A stretch of 64,000 bases of DNA from CAWIVH01 sp963839475 (GCA_963839475.1 CAWIVH010000001.1:620001-684000); one strand, 5' to 3'; counted from the stretch's first letter, positions 1-10,023 are shown. A program made the numbers and translations. The notes: generated by a model not told the origin, from the sequence alone.

Positions 1-507
1 CATGCGCGTTCCAGGCAAACTGAAATCAGCGTCGCCCAGGCGGTCGCTTCCCGGGCCGCGGTAGACCAGGCCCGCGCCAATCTGAATGCCGCCGAATTGC
101 AGCGGAGCTATACCGAGATCGTCGCCCCGGTAGATGGCGTAGTTACCAAAAAATCGGTAGAAACCGGCCAGATCGTACAACCGGGGCAGGGGCTCCTTAC
201 GCTGGTGCCCCTGGACCGGGTTTGGATCACCGCCAACTTCAAGGAAACACAGCTGGCCCAGGTACGCCCCGGGCAGCGCGTCGAAGTCAAGGTCGACATG
301 TATGGCGAAACATTCGCGGGGAGGGTGGAGTCGATCGCCGGCGCCACCGGAACCAGGCTCAGTCTTTTGCCGCCGGAAAATGCCACGGGCAACTATGTAA
401 AGGTCGTCCAGCGCATCCCGGTCAGGATTGCTCTGGATGCCATCCCGCAGGATAAAGCTATTCTGCGGCCCGGGATGAATGTAGTCACCACCGTTTTCAC
501 TCAATAA
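1..507 (+). CDS. EmrA-type membrane fusion protein (HlyD family), C-terminal part
   Basis: This is the 3' part of a periplasmic adaptor subunit of a tripartite drug efflux pump. The frame is open from base 1, so the start lies outside the window and about 168 residues are visible. They hold the end of the coiled-coil hairpin (Ala/Gln/Arg-rich), the second half of the lipoyl domain (APVDGVV) and the beta-barrel domain with family-typical stretches such as VWITANFKETQL and SLLPPENATGNYVKVVQR. These match the EmrA/VceA branch of HlyD proteins. The stop is 2 bases before the next gene, an EmrB-type permease, so the two form one transcription unit. The drug substrate cannot be read from sequence. 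Confidence 0.92.
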   Translation, partial: HARSRQTEISVAQAVASRAAVDQARANLNAAELQRSYTEIVAPVDGVVTKKSVETGQIVQPGQGLLTLVPLDRVWITANFKETQLAQVRPGQRVEVKVDMYGETFAGRVESIAGATGTRLSLLPPENATGNYVKVVQRIPVRIALDAIPQDKAILRPGMNVVTTVFTQ

Positions 508-509
508 CG

Positions 510-2108
510 ATGAATGAATCCAATATGATCGATGATGACGTCCCCGAGTGGATGGCCGGCGGGCCCAGCCCCTGGATCATCGCAGCGACCGTCATGCTGG
601 CCACCTTCATGGAAGTGCTGGATACCAGCATCGCCAACGTTGCTCTGCCCTATATCGCCGGAAACCTATCGTCCACGGTGGATGAAGGCACCTGGGTGCT
701 CACTTCGTACCTGGTATCCAATGCCATAGTCCTGCCGCTGAGCGGATGGTTCTCATCTCTTTTCGGCCGTAAGCGGTTTTACCTGGTCTGCGTAATCCTT
801 TTCAGCATGAGCTCCCTTCTGTGCGGCCTGGCCCCTTCTCTGGAGCTGCTCGTCCTCTTCCGCGTCCTGCAGGGAGTCGGCGGCGGCGCCCTGATGCCGA
901 TTTCACAGGCGATCCTGGTGGAGAGCTTTCCCAAGCGGAAGCAGGGGATCGCCATGGCGATCTTTGGCATGGGAGTAATGTTCGCCCCTGTGATCGGGCC
1001 GTCGCTCGGCGGGTGGATTACCGACAATTTCAGCTGGCGCTGGATTTTCCTGATCAATGTGCCCATCGGCGCCATCGCCTTTCTCCTCACCACTTCGGTC
1101 ATTCAGGATCCACCCTATCTCGAAAGGAAAAGGCTGGGATCAGGTCTTCGAATCGATTACATCGGCCTCGGGCTCGTGGCAACGGGGTTGGGCTTCCTCC
1201 AGGTGGTGCTCGACAATGGGCAAAAGAAAGACTGGTTTGGCTCAGCCGCCATAACCTGGATGTCGACCGTTGTGCTGCTTGCCCTGACCGGCGCGGTGAT
1301 TTGGGAACTCCGCTGCAAGGAGCCGGTAGTCGATCTGCGCATGTTGGGGGAACGGAACTTCGCCATTTCCAACCTCACCATGTTCGCTGTCGGATTCGTG
1401 GTCTATGGGAGCATTGTGCTGTACCCGATCTACCTGCAGACCCTGATGGGTTACTCCGCCACCCAAAGCGGGATGGCAATTTCCCCCGGAGGCATGGTTT
1501 TGCTGCTGACCATGCCGGTGGTCGGGTTCCTGCTCCAGCGCGTTGAGGCGCGCTGGCTTGTGGCGTTTGGTCTGCTGGTCGGCGGCCTCGCCTTGCTGGA
1601 TATCGCCCGCTTCAATCTCGATATCAGCTTCGGCACTGCGGTGGCTGGCTTCGCCGTCCGGAGTTTCGGCGAGGCGCTTTTATTCGTGCCGATCAACGCG
1701 GCAGCCTTCTACTTCGTGCCTCGGGAAAAGACCAACAACGGCACGGGATTGATGAATCTTTCGCGCAATATCGGCGGGAGCCTGGGCATCGCAGTCGTCA
1801 CCACTCTACTGGCGCGCCGCGCCCAGTTCCACCAGAGTGTTCTGGCAGGTCATCTCACGAACGCTAATGAGACCTTTCGCGCAACCGTGGCCGGGGCCCA
1901 GGGCCTCATGCAGCTCCAAGGAGCCGACCCGGTCCAGGCCTCTGGGCAGGCGCATGGATTGATGTATGGAATGCTGCAACGCCAGTCGGCAATGATGGCT
2001 TTCGCCGACGCTTTCTGGGTCCTGGGAATGGTCTACCTCGGAATGATTCCGCTATTATTCCTGATGAAGAGAACAAAACCTGTTGTCGGCGCCATCGGCG
2101 TCCATTGA
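510..2108 (+). CDS. EmrB/QacA-type MFS drug exporter (DHA2 family)
   Basis: An inner-membrane proton-driven drug antiporter of 532 residues, the usual length for 14-helix DHA2 permeases. Helix 1 carries the motif LDTSIANVALP (residues 37-47), followed by GRKR after helix 2 and the antiporter-type motif with GPSLGGWIT in helix 5. Hydrophobic segments continue to the C-terminus. It follows the EmrA-type adaptor by 2 bases, so the pair should export hydrophobic compounds to an outer-membrane channel not seen here. A TolC-type gene may lie upstream of the window. The family call is secure; substrate is unknown. Confidence 0.94.
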   Translation: MNESNMIDDDVPEWMAGGPSPWIIAATVMLATFMEVLDTSIANVALPYIAGNLSSTVDEGTWVLTSYLVSNAIVLPLSGWFSSLFGRKRFYLVCVILFSMSSLLCGLAPSLELLVLFRVLQGVGGGALMPISQAILVESFPKRKQGIAMAIFGMGVMFAPVIGPSLGGWITDNFSWRWIFLINVPIGAIAFLLTTSVIQDPPYLERKRLGSGLRIDYIGLGLVATGLGFLQVVLDNGQKKDWFGSAAITWMSTVVLLALTGAVIWELRCKEPVVDLRMLGERNFAISNLTMFAVGFVVYGSIVLYPIYLQTLMGYSATQSGMAISPGGMVLLLTMPVVGFLLQRVEARWLVAFGLLVGGLALLDIARFNLDISFGTAVAGFAVRSFGEALLFVPINAAAFYFVPREKTNNGTGLMNLSRNIGGSLGIAVVTTLLARRAQFHQSVLAGHLTNANETFRATVAGAQGLMQLQGADPVQASGQAHGLMYGMLQRQSAMMAFADAFWVLGMVYLGMIPLLFLMKRTKPVVGAIGVH

Positions 2109-2297
2109 TCACCGGCGCCTGGGAAGCGCGAACGCATCGATCTCAATTTGTGCCTGACAACCCCGCGAGGCAGCCTTCCTTTAATTCGCTGATTCCCGAT
2201 ACGCGAGATCGGGAGGGTTAGCTATTTGTCGACAGACCGGGATAGAATGGGCGCCGTAACAGCATTTCGGTTCCAAAAATCCAGGCCAGGAGAATCT

Positions 2298-3623
2298 ATG
2301 ACACGCATGCCCATGTTGCAGTCCGGATCAAGCGCACCTTTCTTTCGCTCGTTTGCACGATGCCTATTTTTGTCGGCAGCAGCGGCGATCCTGGCTGTCG
2401 GCTGCCAGCGGACTTCAAAGACCACCGTCTCCCCTCGAATCATCAAGGTCGCCCAATCAGGGGGCGCCGATGTCATCGGAACAGACAACCTTGCTCTGCA
2501 GAAAGCGGCTGACCTGCTGATGCCGGGGGATACCCTGGAGATCGGCCCCGGAACATACGAGATGAATAACAGCCTTTTTATTCCGTCGAAGGTAACGGTA
2601 CGCGGTGTTCCCGGCCAGACGATTCTGAGGAAGAGCCCGGGGGTCGAGAGCCGGTTATTGGAGGACGGGGATTACGGCGAGCGTCAGCTGAAGGTCGCCC
2701 ATCCGGAAAAATTCCGTGCCGGAATGGGATTGGCCGTGATGGATGATGCCTCGAACAGCGGATGGGATGTCAGCATTACAGCGATCGCGGCAGTGGAGGG
2801 GAATATGCTGCGCCTCGGCCCCATGACTCTCAAAGATTACGATGTCGCAGAAAAACATGCCCGGGTCAGCAACACTTTCCCGATCCTGTGTGCCATCCAG
2901 ACTGAGGGAGTGGTGTTTGAGAATCTGATCGTGGACGGGAACAGAGAGCAAAACGCCTATCTGGACGGATGCCGCGGCGGAGCCATCTACTTTTACAATT
3001 CGAAGAATGGCGTTATCCGCAAGTGCGTCGCCAGGAATTACAACGGAGACGGCATCTCGTTTCAGATCACGGAAAACATCCAGGTCCTCGATTGTGAATC
3101 GCATGGTCACAGCGGTTACGGGATCCACCCCGGCACCGGCAGCGACAGCCCGGTCATCCGGGCCTGCCATATGCATGACAATGGACAGGTTGGGTTGTTT
3201 CTCTGCTGGCGAGTGCGACACGGCCAGTTCATAGACAACGTAATTGAAAATAACGGGCGCTACGGAATCTCGATCGGGCACAAGGATACCGACAATCTGT
3301 TTGTTAACAATACGGTGTCCGGGAACGGATTTTGCGGAGTTCTGTTCAGGAAAGAAACCTTCGCAAACAGCGGGCATAGGAACACATTCAAGGAGAATAG
3401 GGTTTTCAATAACGGGAAGGGAAAAGAAGGGTATGGGTTCTACATCGAACCTGAAGCGAGCGAGATTCTGATTGCCAATAACCGTGTGGCAGAAACCCGC
3501 TCCGGCGAGGCGAGAACACAACACTACGGCATTTACAGGAGGCCCGGGGCCGGCTCAATCACCATGGAGGGAAATTCGATGGAGGGGCACATCGCGAAGG
3601 ACTATTTCGAAGCGGTCAAATAG
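2298..3623 (+). CDS. Lipoprotein with right-handed parallel beta-helix
   Basis: A 441-residue predicted exported lipoprotein. The ATG at 2298 is preferred over an in-frame TTG at 2226 because AGGAGA lies just upstream and it puts the signal peptide near the N-terminus; the lipobox is LAVGC (Cys36). The body shows beta-helix repeats rich in Asn, Gly and Ile/Val (for example NGVIRK, NGDGISF, GYGIHP, NGRYGISIG, NGFCGVLF), the pattern of the PbH1/pectate-lyase-like fold. Such proteins bind or cleave polysaccharides, but no catalytic set could be assigned. The gene stands alone between the efflux pair and the DUF5916 gene. Confidence 0.8.
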   Translation: MTRMPMLQSGSSAPFFRSFARCLFLSAAAAILAVGCQRTSKTTVSPRIIKVAQSGGADVIGTDNLALQKAADLLMPGDTLEIGPGTYEMNNSLFIPSKVTVRGVPGQTILRKSPGVESRLLEDGDYGERQLKVAHPEKFRAGMGLAVMDDASNSGWDVSITAIAAVEGNMLRLGPMTLKDYDVAEKHARVSNTFPILCAIQTEGVVFENLIVDGNREQNAYLDGCRGGAIYFYNSKNGVIRKCVARNYNGDGISFQITENIQVLDCESHGHSGYGIHPGTGSDSPVIRACHMHDNGQVGLFLCWRVRHGQFIDNVIENNGRYGISIGHKDTDNLFVNNTVSGNGFCGVLFRKETFANSGHRNTFKENRVFNNGKGKEGYGFYIEPEASEILIANNRVAETRSGEARTQHYGIYRRPGAGSITMEGNSMEGHIAKDYFEAVK

Positions 3624-3763
3624 CGACGTCCATTTCCGGCTGATGCACGACTTGGCGCCATAGGAACGCCCTGGTGGAAATTGGGGCAATTCTAGCCTGA
3701 CACCCATTGGAATAAGGTTATAATGCCAGCCTTGATCGCACCTGTAACCGGAATCCAAGAACG

Positions 3764-5986
3764 ATGATTTTTTCAGGACCACAATCTTTCCCTCCCTTCT
3801 ATCCCTGGAAAACAGCCTTGAGAGCCGCTGGATTTGCGGCACTGATGATGGTGGCCCTGGGGCTGTCATCGATTTGCGATCTCATGGCGCAGACCAAGGG
3901 CGTGAACCGGGAAAAATACAAGATCCGTGTCCGAAAAACAGACGCGCCCATCACGATCGACGGTCTGATGGACGAAGAGGCCTGGTCGCACTCCGAAGTC
4001 GCCGATAACTTCCGCCTGGTAACGCCTGCGGATACGGGATTCGCCCGGGCCCTCACTGAAGTCAGGGTCCTTTATGATGATTCTCACCTATATCTCGGGA
4101 TCATCTGTCATGATCCCACTCCCGGGAAAAGACCTGTCGAATCGCTCCGCCGCGATTTCAGTTTCGGCAAGAACGACAACTTCATCGTTTTTATAGATAC
4201 CTACAACGACAAGACGAACGGTTTCGCATTCGGCGTTTCGGCCGCCGGCGCCCAGTGGGACGGATCGCAGGCCAACGGCGGATTCGTATCACTCGACTGG
4301 GATATAAAATGGCGTTCCGCGGTAAAAAATTATCCGGACCGTTGGGTAGCGGAGTTCAGCATTCCTTTCCGCAGCATGCGATATCGCGGCGGGGCCACGG
4401 AATGGGGGATCAATTTCAACCGCCTCGATCTCAAAACCAATGAAAAATCGAGCTGGGCGCCGATGCCCCGAAACATTCAGACTGCCAATCTCGGCTATGC
4501 GGGCACACTGCTCTGGGACAAGCCGCTCGAGGATGCCAGTCTGAGATATTCGCTGATCCCGTACATTTCAGGAAAGGCCGCACAAAACAACATAGCGGAT
4601 ACCAGCACTCTTCGTTTCACGGGTGGGATGGATGCCAAAGTCATCCTGTCCACATCCATGAACCTGGATCTGACGGTGAATCCCGATTACTCCCAGGTCG
4701 ACGTGGACACGCAGATTACCAACCTCGACCGATTCGAGTTGTTTTTCCCCGAAAAAAGAAGGTTTTTTCTTGAAAACAGCGATTTGTTCGCGAATTTGGG
4801 CGCCGATAACCTTCGCCCTTTCTTCTCGCGCAGGATAGGACTGGACAAGCGCGTGGATGGTGGAGCCCGTCTGAGCGGGAACCTCAACAGCAACTGGCGC
4901 ATGGGCCTGATGGATATGCAAGTCGCAAGCGGCAACGGCGATCCGGCCACGAACTTCGCCGTTGCCGCGGTTCAACGCAAGGTCTTCACGCGCTCCAATT
5001 TCGTTCTCTTCATGGTCAACAAACAGGTGACCGGAACACAGGAAAACTCAACAGCCCTCGACTATAACCGCGTGGCCGGCCTCGAATATAATCTCGCCAG
5101 CGCCGATAATCGCTGGACGGGAAAGGCCCTTTACAACAAGTCGTTCTATCCAGGTGCGAGCGGAGATACTTCAACCGAAGCCGCCTCCATTACCTATGCT
5201 ACGCGTTCTCTATCGATCGGCGTGAACCAGGCCTATGTCGGCGCGGATTATCGGGCCGAGGCCGGATACATCCGGCGAAAAGGATATTTCGAACTCACTC
5301 CGGCTGCCAGCTATCGGTTTCTCCCCCAGTCGGACCTGTTGATCAGCCATGGTCCGAATTTCAGGCTCCAGAGTCTCCTGGATTCAAAAGGACGCCTCAG
5401 CGACCGCCAGCTTCAATTGGGATATTCCTTCGAGTTTCAGAGCAAAAAGCTCGTTTCCTTCGATTTTCGAAATAACTATGTGAGACTGCTGGCGCCTTTC
5501 GATCCCACCAACACTGGAGGGCCGAAACTGCCAGCCGGTTCGACATTTGACTGGAAGGAAGCCGGAGTCACCTATACATCAGACTCTAGAAAGCTCTTGA
5601 ATTTTGAACTGGGCACGCGCTACGGCGGGTATTACAACGGTTCGCGCTGGAATGTGACGGGCAAACTTTACCATCGGGTGCAGCCCATAACCAACCTGTC
5701 CATCGTCGGCTCTTACGACCGTATTACGCTTCCTGCACCTTTCAAAGATGCGGACCTCTGCGTGATCGGCCCCCGGCTGGATCTGACCTTTACCGACAAT
5801 CTCTTTCTGACCACGTATGTCCAATATAATAACCAGATCGACAATTTGAACCTGAACATCCGGCTGCAATGGCGGTTCGCTCCCGTTTCAGACCTGTTTA
5901 TCGTCTATGGGGACAATTCCTATCCCGGCGATTTCCAGAATAAAAACCGCGGCCTGGTTGTTAAGATATCTTACTGGTTTAATTAA
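3764..5986 (+). CDS. DUF5916 outer-membrane protein with CBM9-like N-terminal domain
   Basis: A 740-residue exported protein. After a long N-region and hydrophobic segment (about residues 20-42), residues 55-240 form a CBM9-like domain (ITIDGLMDEEAW, then VRVLYDDSHLYLGI). The rest matches the DUF5916 pattern, with the conserved segment around ELFFPEKRRFFLENSDLF and RPFFSRRIG, and alternating polar/hydrophobic strands that suggest an outer-membrane beta-barrel; the chain ends in SYWFN. The family often accompanies carbohydrate or peptide processing in Bacteroidota and Acidobacteriota, and its function is not established. No partner gene is adjacent. Confidence 0.85.
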   Translation: MIFSGPQSFPPFYPWKTALRAAGFAALMMVALGLSSICDLMAQTKGVNREKYKIRVRKTDAPITIDGLMDEEAWSHSEVADNFRLVTPADTGFARALTEVRVLYDDSHLYLGIICHDPTPGKRPVESLRRDFSFGKNDNFIVFIDTYNDKTNGFAFGVSAAGAQWDGSQANGGFVSLDWDIKWRSAVKNYPDRWVAEFSIPFRSMRYRGGATEWGINFNRLDLKTNEKSSWAPMPRNIQTANLGYAGTLLWDKPLEDASLRYSLIPYISGKAAQNNIADTSTLRFTGGMDAKVILSTSMNLDLTVNPDYSQVDVDTQITNLDRFELFFPEKRRFFLENSDLFANLGADNLRPFFSRRIGLDKRVDGGARLSGNLNSNWRMGLMDMQVASGNGDPATNFAVAAVQRKVFTRSNFVLFMVNKQVTGTQENSTALDYNRVAGLEYNLASADNRWTGKALYNKSFYPGASGDTSTEAASITYATRSLSIGVNQAYVGADYRAEAGYIRRKGYFELTPAASYRFLPQSDLLISHGPNFRLQSLLDSKGRLSDRQLQLGYSFEFQSKKLVSFDFRNNYVRLLAPFDPTNTGGPKLPAGSTFDWKEAGVTYTSDSRKLLNFELGTRYGGYYNGSRWNVTGKLYHRVQPITNLSIVGSYDRITLPAPFKDADLCVIGPRLDLTFTDNLFLTTYVQYNNQIDNLNLNIRLQWRFAPVSDLFIVYGDNSYPGDFQNKNRGLVVKISYWFN

Positions 5987-6156
5987 GAGGCATTCGTATC
6001 CGTAGAGATCCAATCCGATTTGCCGCCTGGATCGGCGATATGGCCGTCGAGGGTCATGGCCGCCCCATAATGCAGCCTCTTCAAGAGGGCCCGCCGGTTT
6101 TTCTTATGTGGTATCTTGATAACCGCGGTTCATTAAAAGGTAGATGTATTTGCAGA

Positions 6157-6173
6157 CCCGCCCCACCGGCGGG
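6157..6173. repeat. GC-rich inverted repeat upstream of argA
   Basis: CCCGCC, a 5-base loop, then GGCGGG: a perfect 6-bp stem about 50 bases before the argA start. It is followed by GTTCGGC rather than a T-run, so it is not a typical terminator. It may be a 5' leader structure or a fortuitous hairpin. Confidence 0.4.
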
Positions 6174-6183
6174 GTTCGGCTTA

Positions 6184-6211
6184 GAATTCTGAATCTGGAA
6201 TCGGGAATCAT
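6184..6211. repeat. Four heptamer direct repeats (GAAT-type) before argA
   Basis: GAATT/GAATC recurs at exactly 7-base spacing at 6184, 6191, 6198 and 6205, ending 8 bases before the argA ATG at 6220. The phase is exact over four units. It could be a regulatory or slippage-prone leader element, or chance low complexity. Confidence 0.45.
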
Positions 6212-6219
6212 TCATATTT

Positions 6220-7530
6220 ATGCAACAATTCACTGACCGTAGAACCTGGAAGCCAACCGATTTGCGCGGAATCCTGAGATACATCCCTCATTTCCGCGAA
6301 AAAATCTTCATCTTCAGCCTGGACGGTGGAGTTGTAACTCACGAAAATTTCCCCAACCTTGTCATGGACATTGCGGTGCTCCGGTCGCTCAACATACGGG
6401 TCATCATAGTCCACGGCGCGTCAGCTCAGATCCGTGCTCTCGCCGCCGAACAACGGGTATCGCCTTCCGACCTGGATGGTACCGGGGTGACGGATGCACC
6501 TACGTTGAGGCTGGCATTGACCGCAGCGAACCGGCTCACCCACGAAATCCTGGAGGGTCTGTTCGCCAACGATCTCCGTGCAGCCTATGCCAACGTTATC
6601 ACCGCCTACCCGATGGGCATCATCGGTGGCATCGACCACCAGTTCACGGGAAAAGTGGAGAGAGTTGACACCGAAATGCTGCACATGCTTCTCGCCCAGG
6701 GTATCGTCCCGGTCCTTGCTCCCCTGGGTTTCGACGGTGAAGGAAACACCTACCGGGTCAACTCTGACGGAATCGCCTACGCTGTCGCCGACGCGGTGAA
6801 AGCCACCAAGCTGATGTTCATCACAACCCAGGATGGCATTCTGCAGAAGGGCAGATTGATCCGCCAGGTTATCGTCGGCGATCTCGAAGCCATGATACAG
6901 CGCAACCGGGAAGACTTCGCACCCGAGCAACTCTCGAAAGCCCAGCATGCCGCCATGGCCTGCCGGGCCGGGGTGCAGCGCGTTCACGTCATCAACGGCC
7001 TGGTGGACGAGGGGCTTCTGGCGGAAGTTTTCTCCAACGAGGGGATCGGGACCCTGGTCCACGCCAACGAATACCAGCAGATCCGCCGCGCAGTAAGAAA
7101 AGACATTCGCAGCATCTTCATGCTTACGCAGAAATCGATGGAAACCGAGGAGCTGATGAGGCGGAGCCGGGCGACGATCGAGAAACACATCGGAGAGTAT
7201 TACCTGTTTGAGATCGACAAGAATCCGGTGGCATGCGTCGCCCTCCGGCCTTACCCGGAGGAGAACAAGGCGGAGATCTCCCATCTGTTCGTCAATCCTT
7301 CGCATGAGAACCAGGGAATAGGACGGCGCCTGGTTCAATTTCTCGAAAACAAGGCGCGCGAGGCCGGATTCAAGGAACTGATTGCACTTTCGACGCAGGC
7401 GTTCACCTTTTTCCAGACCAAAGCGGATTTCGTGGAAGGCTCGCCGGCCGACCTCCCGCCTGCGCGTCGGGACGTGTATGAACAGAGCGGCCGCAAATCC
7501 AAAGTGCTGGTAAAAAAACTAAGCAAGTGA
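6220..7530 (+). CDS. argA: N-acetylglutamate synthase, ArgA type
   Basis: Catalyses acetyl-CoA + L-glutamate to N-acetylglutamate, the first step of arginine biosynthesis, in the cytoplasm. The 436 residues match classic ArgA length and order: an amino-acid-kinase fold (about 20-290; GGVVTHENF, RVIIVHGASAQIR) and a GNAT domain (about 300-436) with the acetyl-CoA loop NQGIGRRL. The C-terminal segment ALSTQAFTFFQ with LPPARRDVY is typical of ArgA rather than ArgB. No strong Shine-Dalgarno sequence is visible before the ATG; short direct repeats and a hairpin lie just upstream. It converges on an ArgE/DapE-like deacylase gene 42 bases downstream. Confidence 0.87.
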   Translation: MQQFTDRRTWKPTDLRGILRYIPHFREKIFIFSLDGGVVTHENFPNLVMDIAVLRSLNIRVIIVHGASAQIRALAAEQRVSPSDLDGTGVTDAPTLRLALTAANRLTHEILEGLFANDLRAAYANVITAYPMGIIGGIDHQFTGKVERVDTEMLHMLLAQGIVPVLAPLGFDGEGNTYRVNSDGIAYAVADAVKATKLMFITTQDGILQKGRLIRQVIVGDLEAMIQRNREDFAPEQLSKAQHAAMACRAGVQRVHVINGLVDEGLLAEVFSNEGIGTLVHANEYQQIRRAVRKDIRSIFMLTQKSMETEELMRRSRATIEKHIGEYYLFEIDKNPVACVALRPYPEENKAEISHLFVNPSHENQGIGRRLVQFLENKAREAGFKELIALSTQAFTFFQTKADFVEGSPADLPPARRDVYEQSGRKSKVLVKKLSK

Positions 7531-7572
7531 CCGGATTCGCAGAAGATGGATGCATTCCCTGACCGCATGCAC

Positions 7573-8733
7573 TCACCGGCAATAGTCCTCGATTGCCAGC
7601 GCGAGAATGGCGGCCAGATCCTCGACGCTTTGCAGATCGACCCATTCCTCGGTGGAATGTTCCCCTTTTCCGATTGGACCCAGGATCACGGTTTCAATGC
7701 CTTCGGCTGCAAGCAGAGCGGCATCCATCCAGGGGGTGTCGCCGACATAGTCCGGGATTCTGCCGAGCACGTTCTCTGCGGCGCGCGCCACGACACCGAC
7801 AATCGGAGCCTCCCGGGATACCTCGAAGGGATCGCGGGAAAAAAATATCCCCGCATCGCCGCTGAAGCTTGAATCCTGGGCACTCAGCCGGCTGATGATC
7901 TCTTGAATCTGCTCCAGCGCTGATTCGGCCGTTTCACCGGGAACGGTCCTGCGTTCGATCTTGAGCGAGCAGAGAGCTGCATAGGTGCTGAGCCCCGTGC
8001 CGCCCTGGATCATGGCGGCGTGCATCGAGGGCGGCCCTACCAGGGGGTGAGCCGGGCCGTTCCGCAGGCGTTGTTCCAGGGACTCAAGTTCGTGAAGAAC
8101 GCGTCCCATGCGCAAGATGGCATCCACGCCCTCCTCGAAACGGCTGCCGTGAGCGGCTTTCCCGCTCGTTTCCACCTCAACCCAGGTGAAGCCCTTGTGC
8201 GCCAGGCAAATTCCAAGATTGGTCGGTTCTGTGACGATTGCCGCATCGGTACGGTAGCGCTTGAGAAGATCCTCGGTCCCCATGCTACCGTACTCTTCAT
8301 CACAAACGGCGGCGATTACTAGATCTCCGCGGAGGTTGGTCCCGGTGTCCTTCAACGCCTTGACCGCACCGACCGTGCTTGCGAGGCTTCCCTTCATATC
8401 GTGTGCACCGCGGCCGAACAGTCGCCCGTCGCGTATCACCGGGGAAAAGGGAGATTCCATTCCCTCGACGCCGACTGTATCTGCATGCCCATTGATCATG
8501 AGCGATCGCCCACCCCCGCTGCCGCGCCAGATTCCCACGGCGGACAGCCGTCCCGGCTTGGATTCGATGAGATCAACTTCCAGGCCGAGCGCTTCGAAAA
8601 CACGGGCAAAATAACCTGCGATCTCGCCTTCTCCAGCTCCGCCCGGGGAAATCTCCGGATTCACAGAATTGATCCGGACCAGATCGGCAAGTGTGCCGAT
8701 GGTGAACGATCGATCCACTTTATGCATATCCAT
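7573..8733 (-). CDS. M20 family deacylase (ArgE/DapE-like metallohydrolase)
   Basis: A cytoplasmic zinc-dependent amidase of 386 residues, related to acetylornithine deacetylase and succinyl-diaminopimelate desuccinylase. The dimetal-site residues are all present: H83 and catalytic-site D85 in GHADTV, D112 in GRGAHDMKG, E146-E147 in DEEYG, E169 in TEPT and H359 near the C-terminus. Two nearby ATG codons (8733 and 8727) are possible; AGAAGG is better spaced for 8727. It faces argA tail to tail, which hints at arginine metabolism, but the exact acyl substrate cannot be told from motifs. It is 186 bases downstream of the Ldh2-family gene on the same strand. Confidence 0.88.
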   Translation of the reverse strand: MDMHKVDRSFTIGTLADLVRINSVNPEISPGGAGEGEIAGYFARVFEALGLEVDLIESKPGRLSAVGIWRGSGGGRSLMINGHADTVGVEGMESPFSPVIRDGRLFGRGAHDMKGSLASTVGAVKALKDTGTNLRGDLVIAAVCDEEYGSMGTEDLLKRYRTDAAIVTEPTNLGICLAHKGFTWVEVETSGKAAHGSRFEEGVDAILRMGRVLHELESLEQRLRNGPAHPLVGPPSMHAAMIQGGTGLSTYAALCSLKIERRTVPGETAESALEQIQEIISRLSAQDSSFSGDAGIFFSRDPFEVSREAPIVGVVARAAENVLGRIPDYVGDTPWMDAALLAAEGIETVILGPIGKGEHSTEEWVDLQSVEDLAAILALAIEDYCR

Positions 8734-8919
8734 TTTCCTTCTCTTTTTCCGGAATGGGGAAAAGGATGTCTGCTCCAGCCATGTGCGGCCTGCATTCGTG
8801 ACGGACCGCGGCTTAAGATCTGCCGGATGCGGCTGGATGCCAAAAAAGGATCCTGTCCGGGGCTGGAGCCCATACCCGCACGGATGTGGCGCTATTATGG
8901 CTTGGTAGCGCGATGAGCT

Positions 8920-10023
8920 TCAAAAACACAGCAGGTCGTTAAGACCGAGCTCGGATCGGATGAACTCCAGATCGGCAAGCAAACTGGGGCCGACCGGTAT
9001 TCCCTGTTCCTGAACGCGGGATTCGCTTTCGACCTCTTTCTCCCCGGCGGTATAAACGCGGTCGCACCCCGGCATCCTGGCTGCCGCCCTGAGCTGCCGT
9101 TGGATTTCACCGCTCGTTCTCTTGAATTCATCCAGTGGAATGAAGTGTTCGATATCGATTGCCATAAAGAAATGCCCGACCCGGTAGGGTTGGCGCGATC
9201 CATGCCGGTCGAATCCGATCAGACCGTAGAGGAATGCGCCGGACTGCAGCGCGGAGCTGAGAATCTCCACCATCACCGAAAGCCCGTAACCTTTATGGCC
9301 GCCGTGGGATTCACCGGCTCCTCCCAAAGGCAACAGAGCAACCTCGCCGGCTTCAAGCTTTTTCAGAACCTCGACACTTTCCAGGGCGAAGCTGCCATCG
9401 CGGTTGATGGTCCAGCCGGGGAGCCCGGGAGTTTCATCACGGGCCAGGACCTCATATTTGCCTCGCTGGACAATCGAAGTTGCGGCATCGAACAGGAAGG
9501 GCCGCCCGGGTTCGTCCGTGGGCGCGCCGAAAGCAATGGGGTTGGTGCCCAGCATGGGAAATACCGAATGCGTGGGAGAAACAGCAGGGCGGGCGTTTGT
9601 GCAGGTCATGCCCACCATCCCGGCTTCGACCGCCATGAGGGCGTAATAGCCGGCAATTCCATAATGGGTGGAATTGCGCACAGCCACGATCCCCGTACCG
9701 CACAGACGCGCCTTCTCAATTGCCAGGCGCATGGCACGGACCCCTATGACATGCCCCATACCATGGTTCCCATCAATCAGCGCTGTAGCCGGCCCCTCGC
9801 GTACTATTTCAAACTTCGTAACGGACTGATGCTGGCCGCGCCTGATCCGGTCGAAGTAGTAGCGGAGGCGCCCGATGCCATGCGACTGGATTCCGCGCAG
9901 GTCGGAAGCAATCAGCACATCCGTAACGATCTGGACATCCTCAGGCGGCACGCCCAGCGCCGTGAACATTTCGTTCATAAAGGAACGGGCTTTGGCGACA
10001 GGAAGGTGAAGTACCTTTTCCAT
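8920..10023 (-). CDS. Ldh2/malate dehydrogenase-family NAD(P)-dependent oxidoreductase
   Basis: A 367-residue cytoplasmic 2-hydroxyacid dehydrogenase of the MDH/LDH2 (sulfolactate/ureidoglycolate/malate DH) family, which has its own NAD-binding fold rather than a Rossmann fold. Seen: SHGIGRLRYY near residues 47-56 with the conserved His48, NSTHYGIAGYYA, THSVFPMLGTNPIAFG, and HGGHKGYGLS. The ATG at 10023 has AGGGAGG at good spacing; a longer frame to 10110 overlaps the upstream cytochrome gene and is rejected. It is 44 bases downstream of the nine-haem cytochrome, so it is probably the last gene of the GMC operon and may oxidise or reduce a related hydroxyacid. Confidence 0.9.
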   Translation of the reverse strand: MEKVLHLPVAKARSFMNEMFTALGVPPEDVQIVTDVLIASDLRGIQSHGIGRLRYYFDRIRRGQHQSVTKFEIVREGPATALIDGNHGMGHVIGVRAMRLAIEKARLCGTGIVAVRNSTHYGIAGYYALMAVEAGMVGMTCTNARPAVSPTHSVFPMLGTNPIAFGAPTDEPGRPFLFDAATSIVQRGKYEVLARDETPGLPGWTINRDGSFALESVEVLKKLEAGEVALLPLGGAGESHGGHKGYGLSVMVEILSSALQSGAFLYGLIGFDRHGSRQPYRVGHFFMAIDIEHFIPLDEFKRTSGEIQRQLRAAARMPGCDRVYTAGEKEVESESRVQEQGIPVGPSLLADLEFIRSELGLNDLLCF

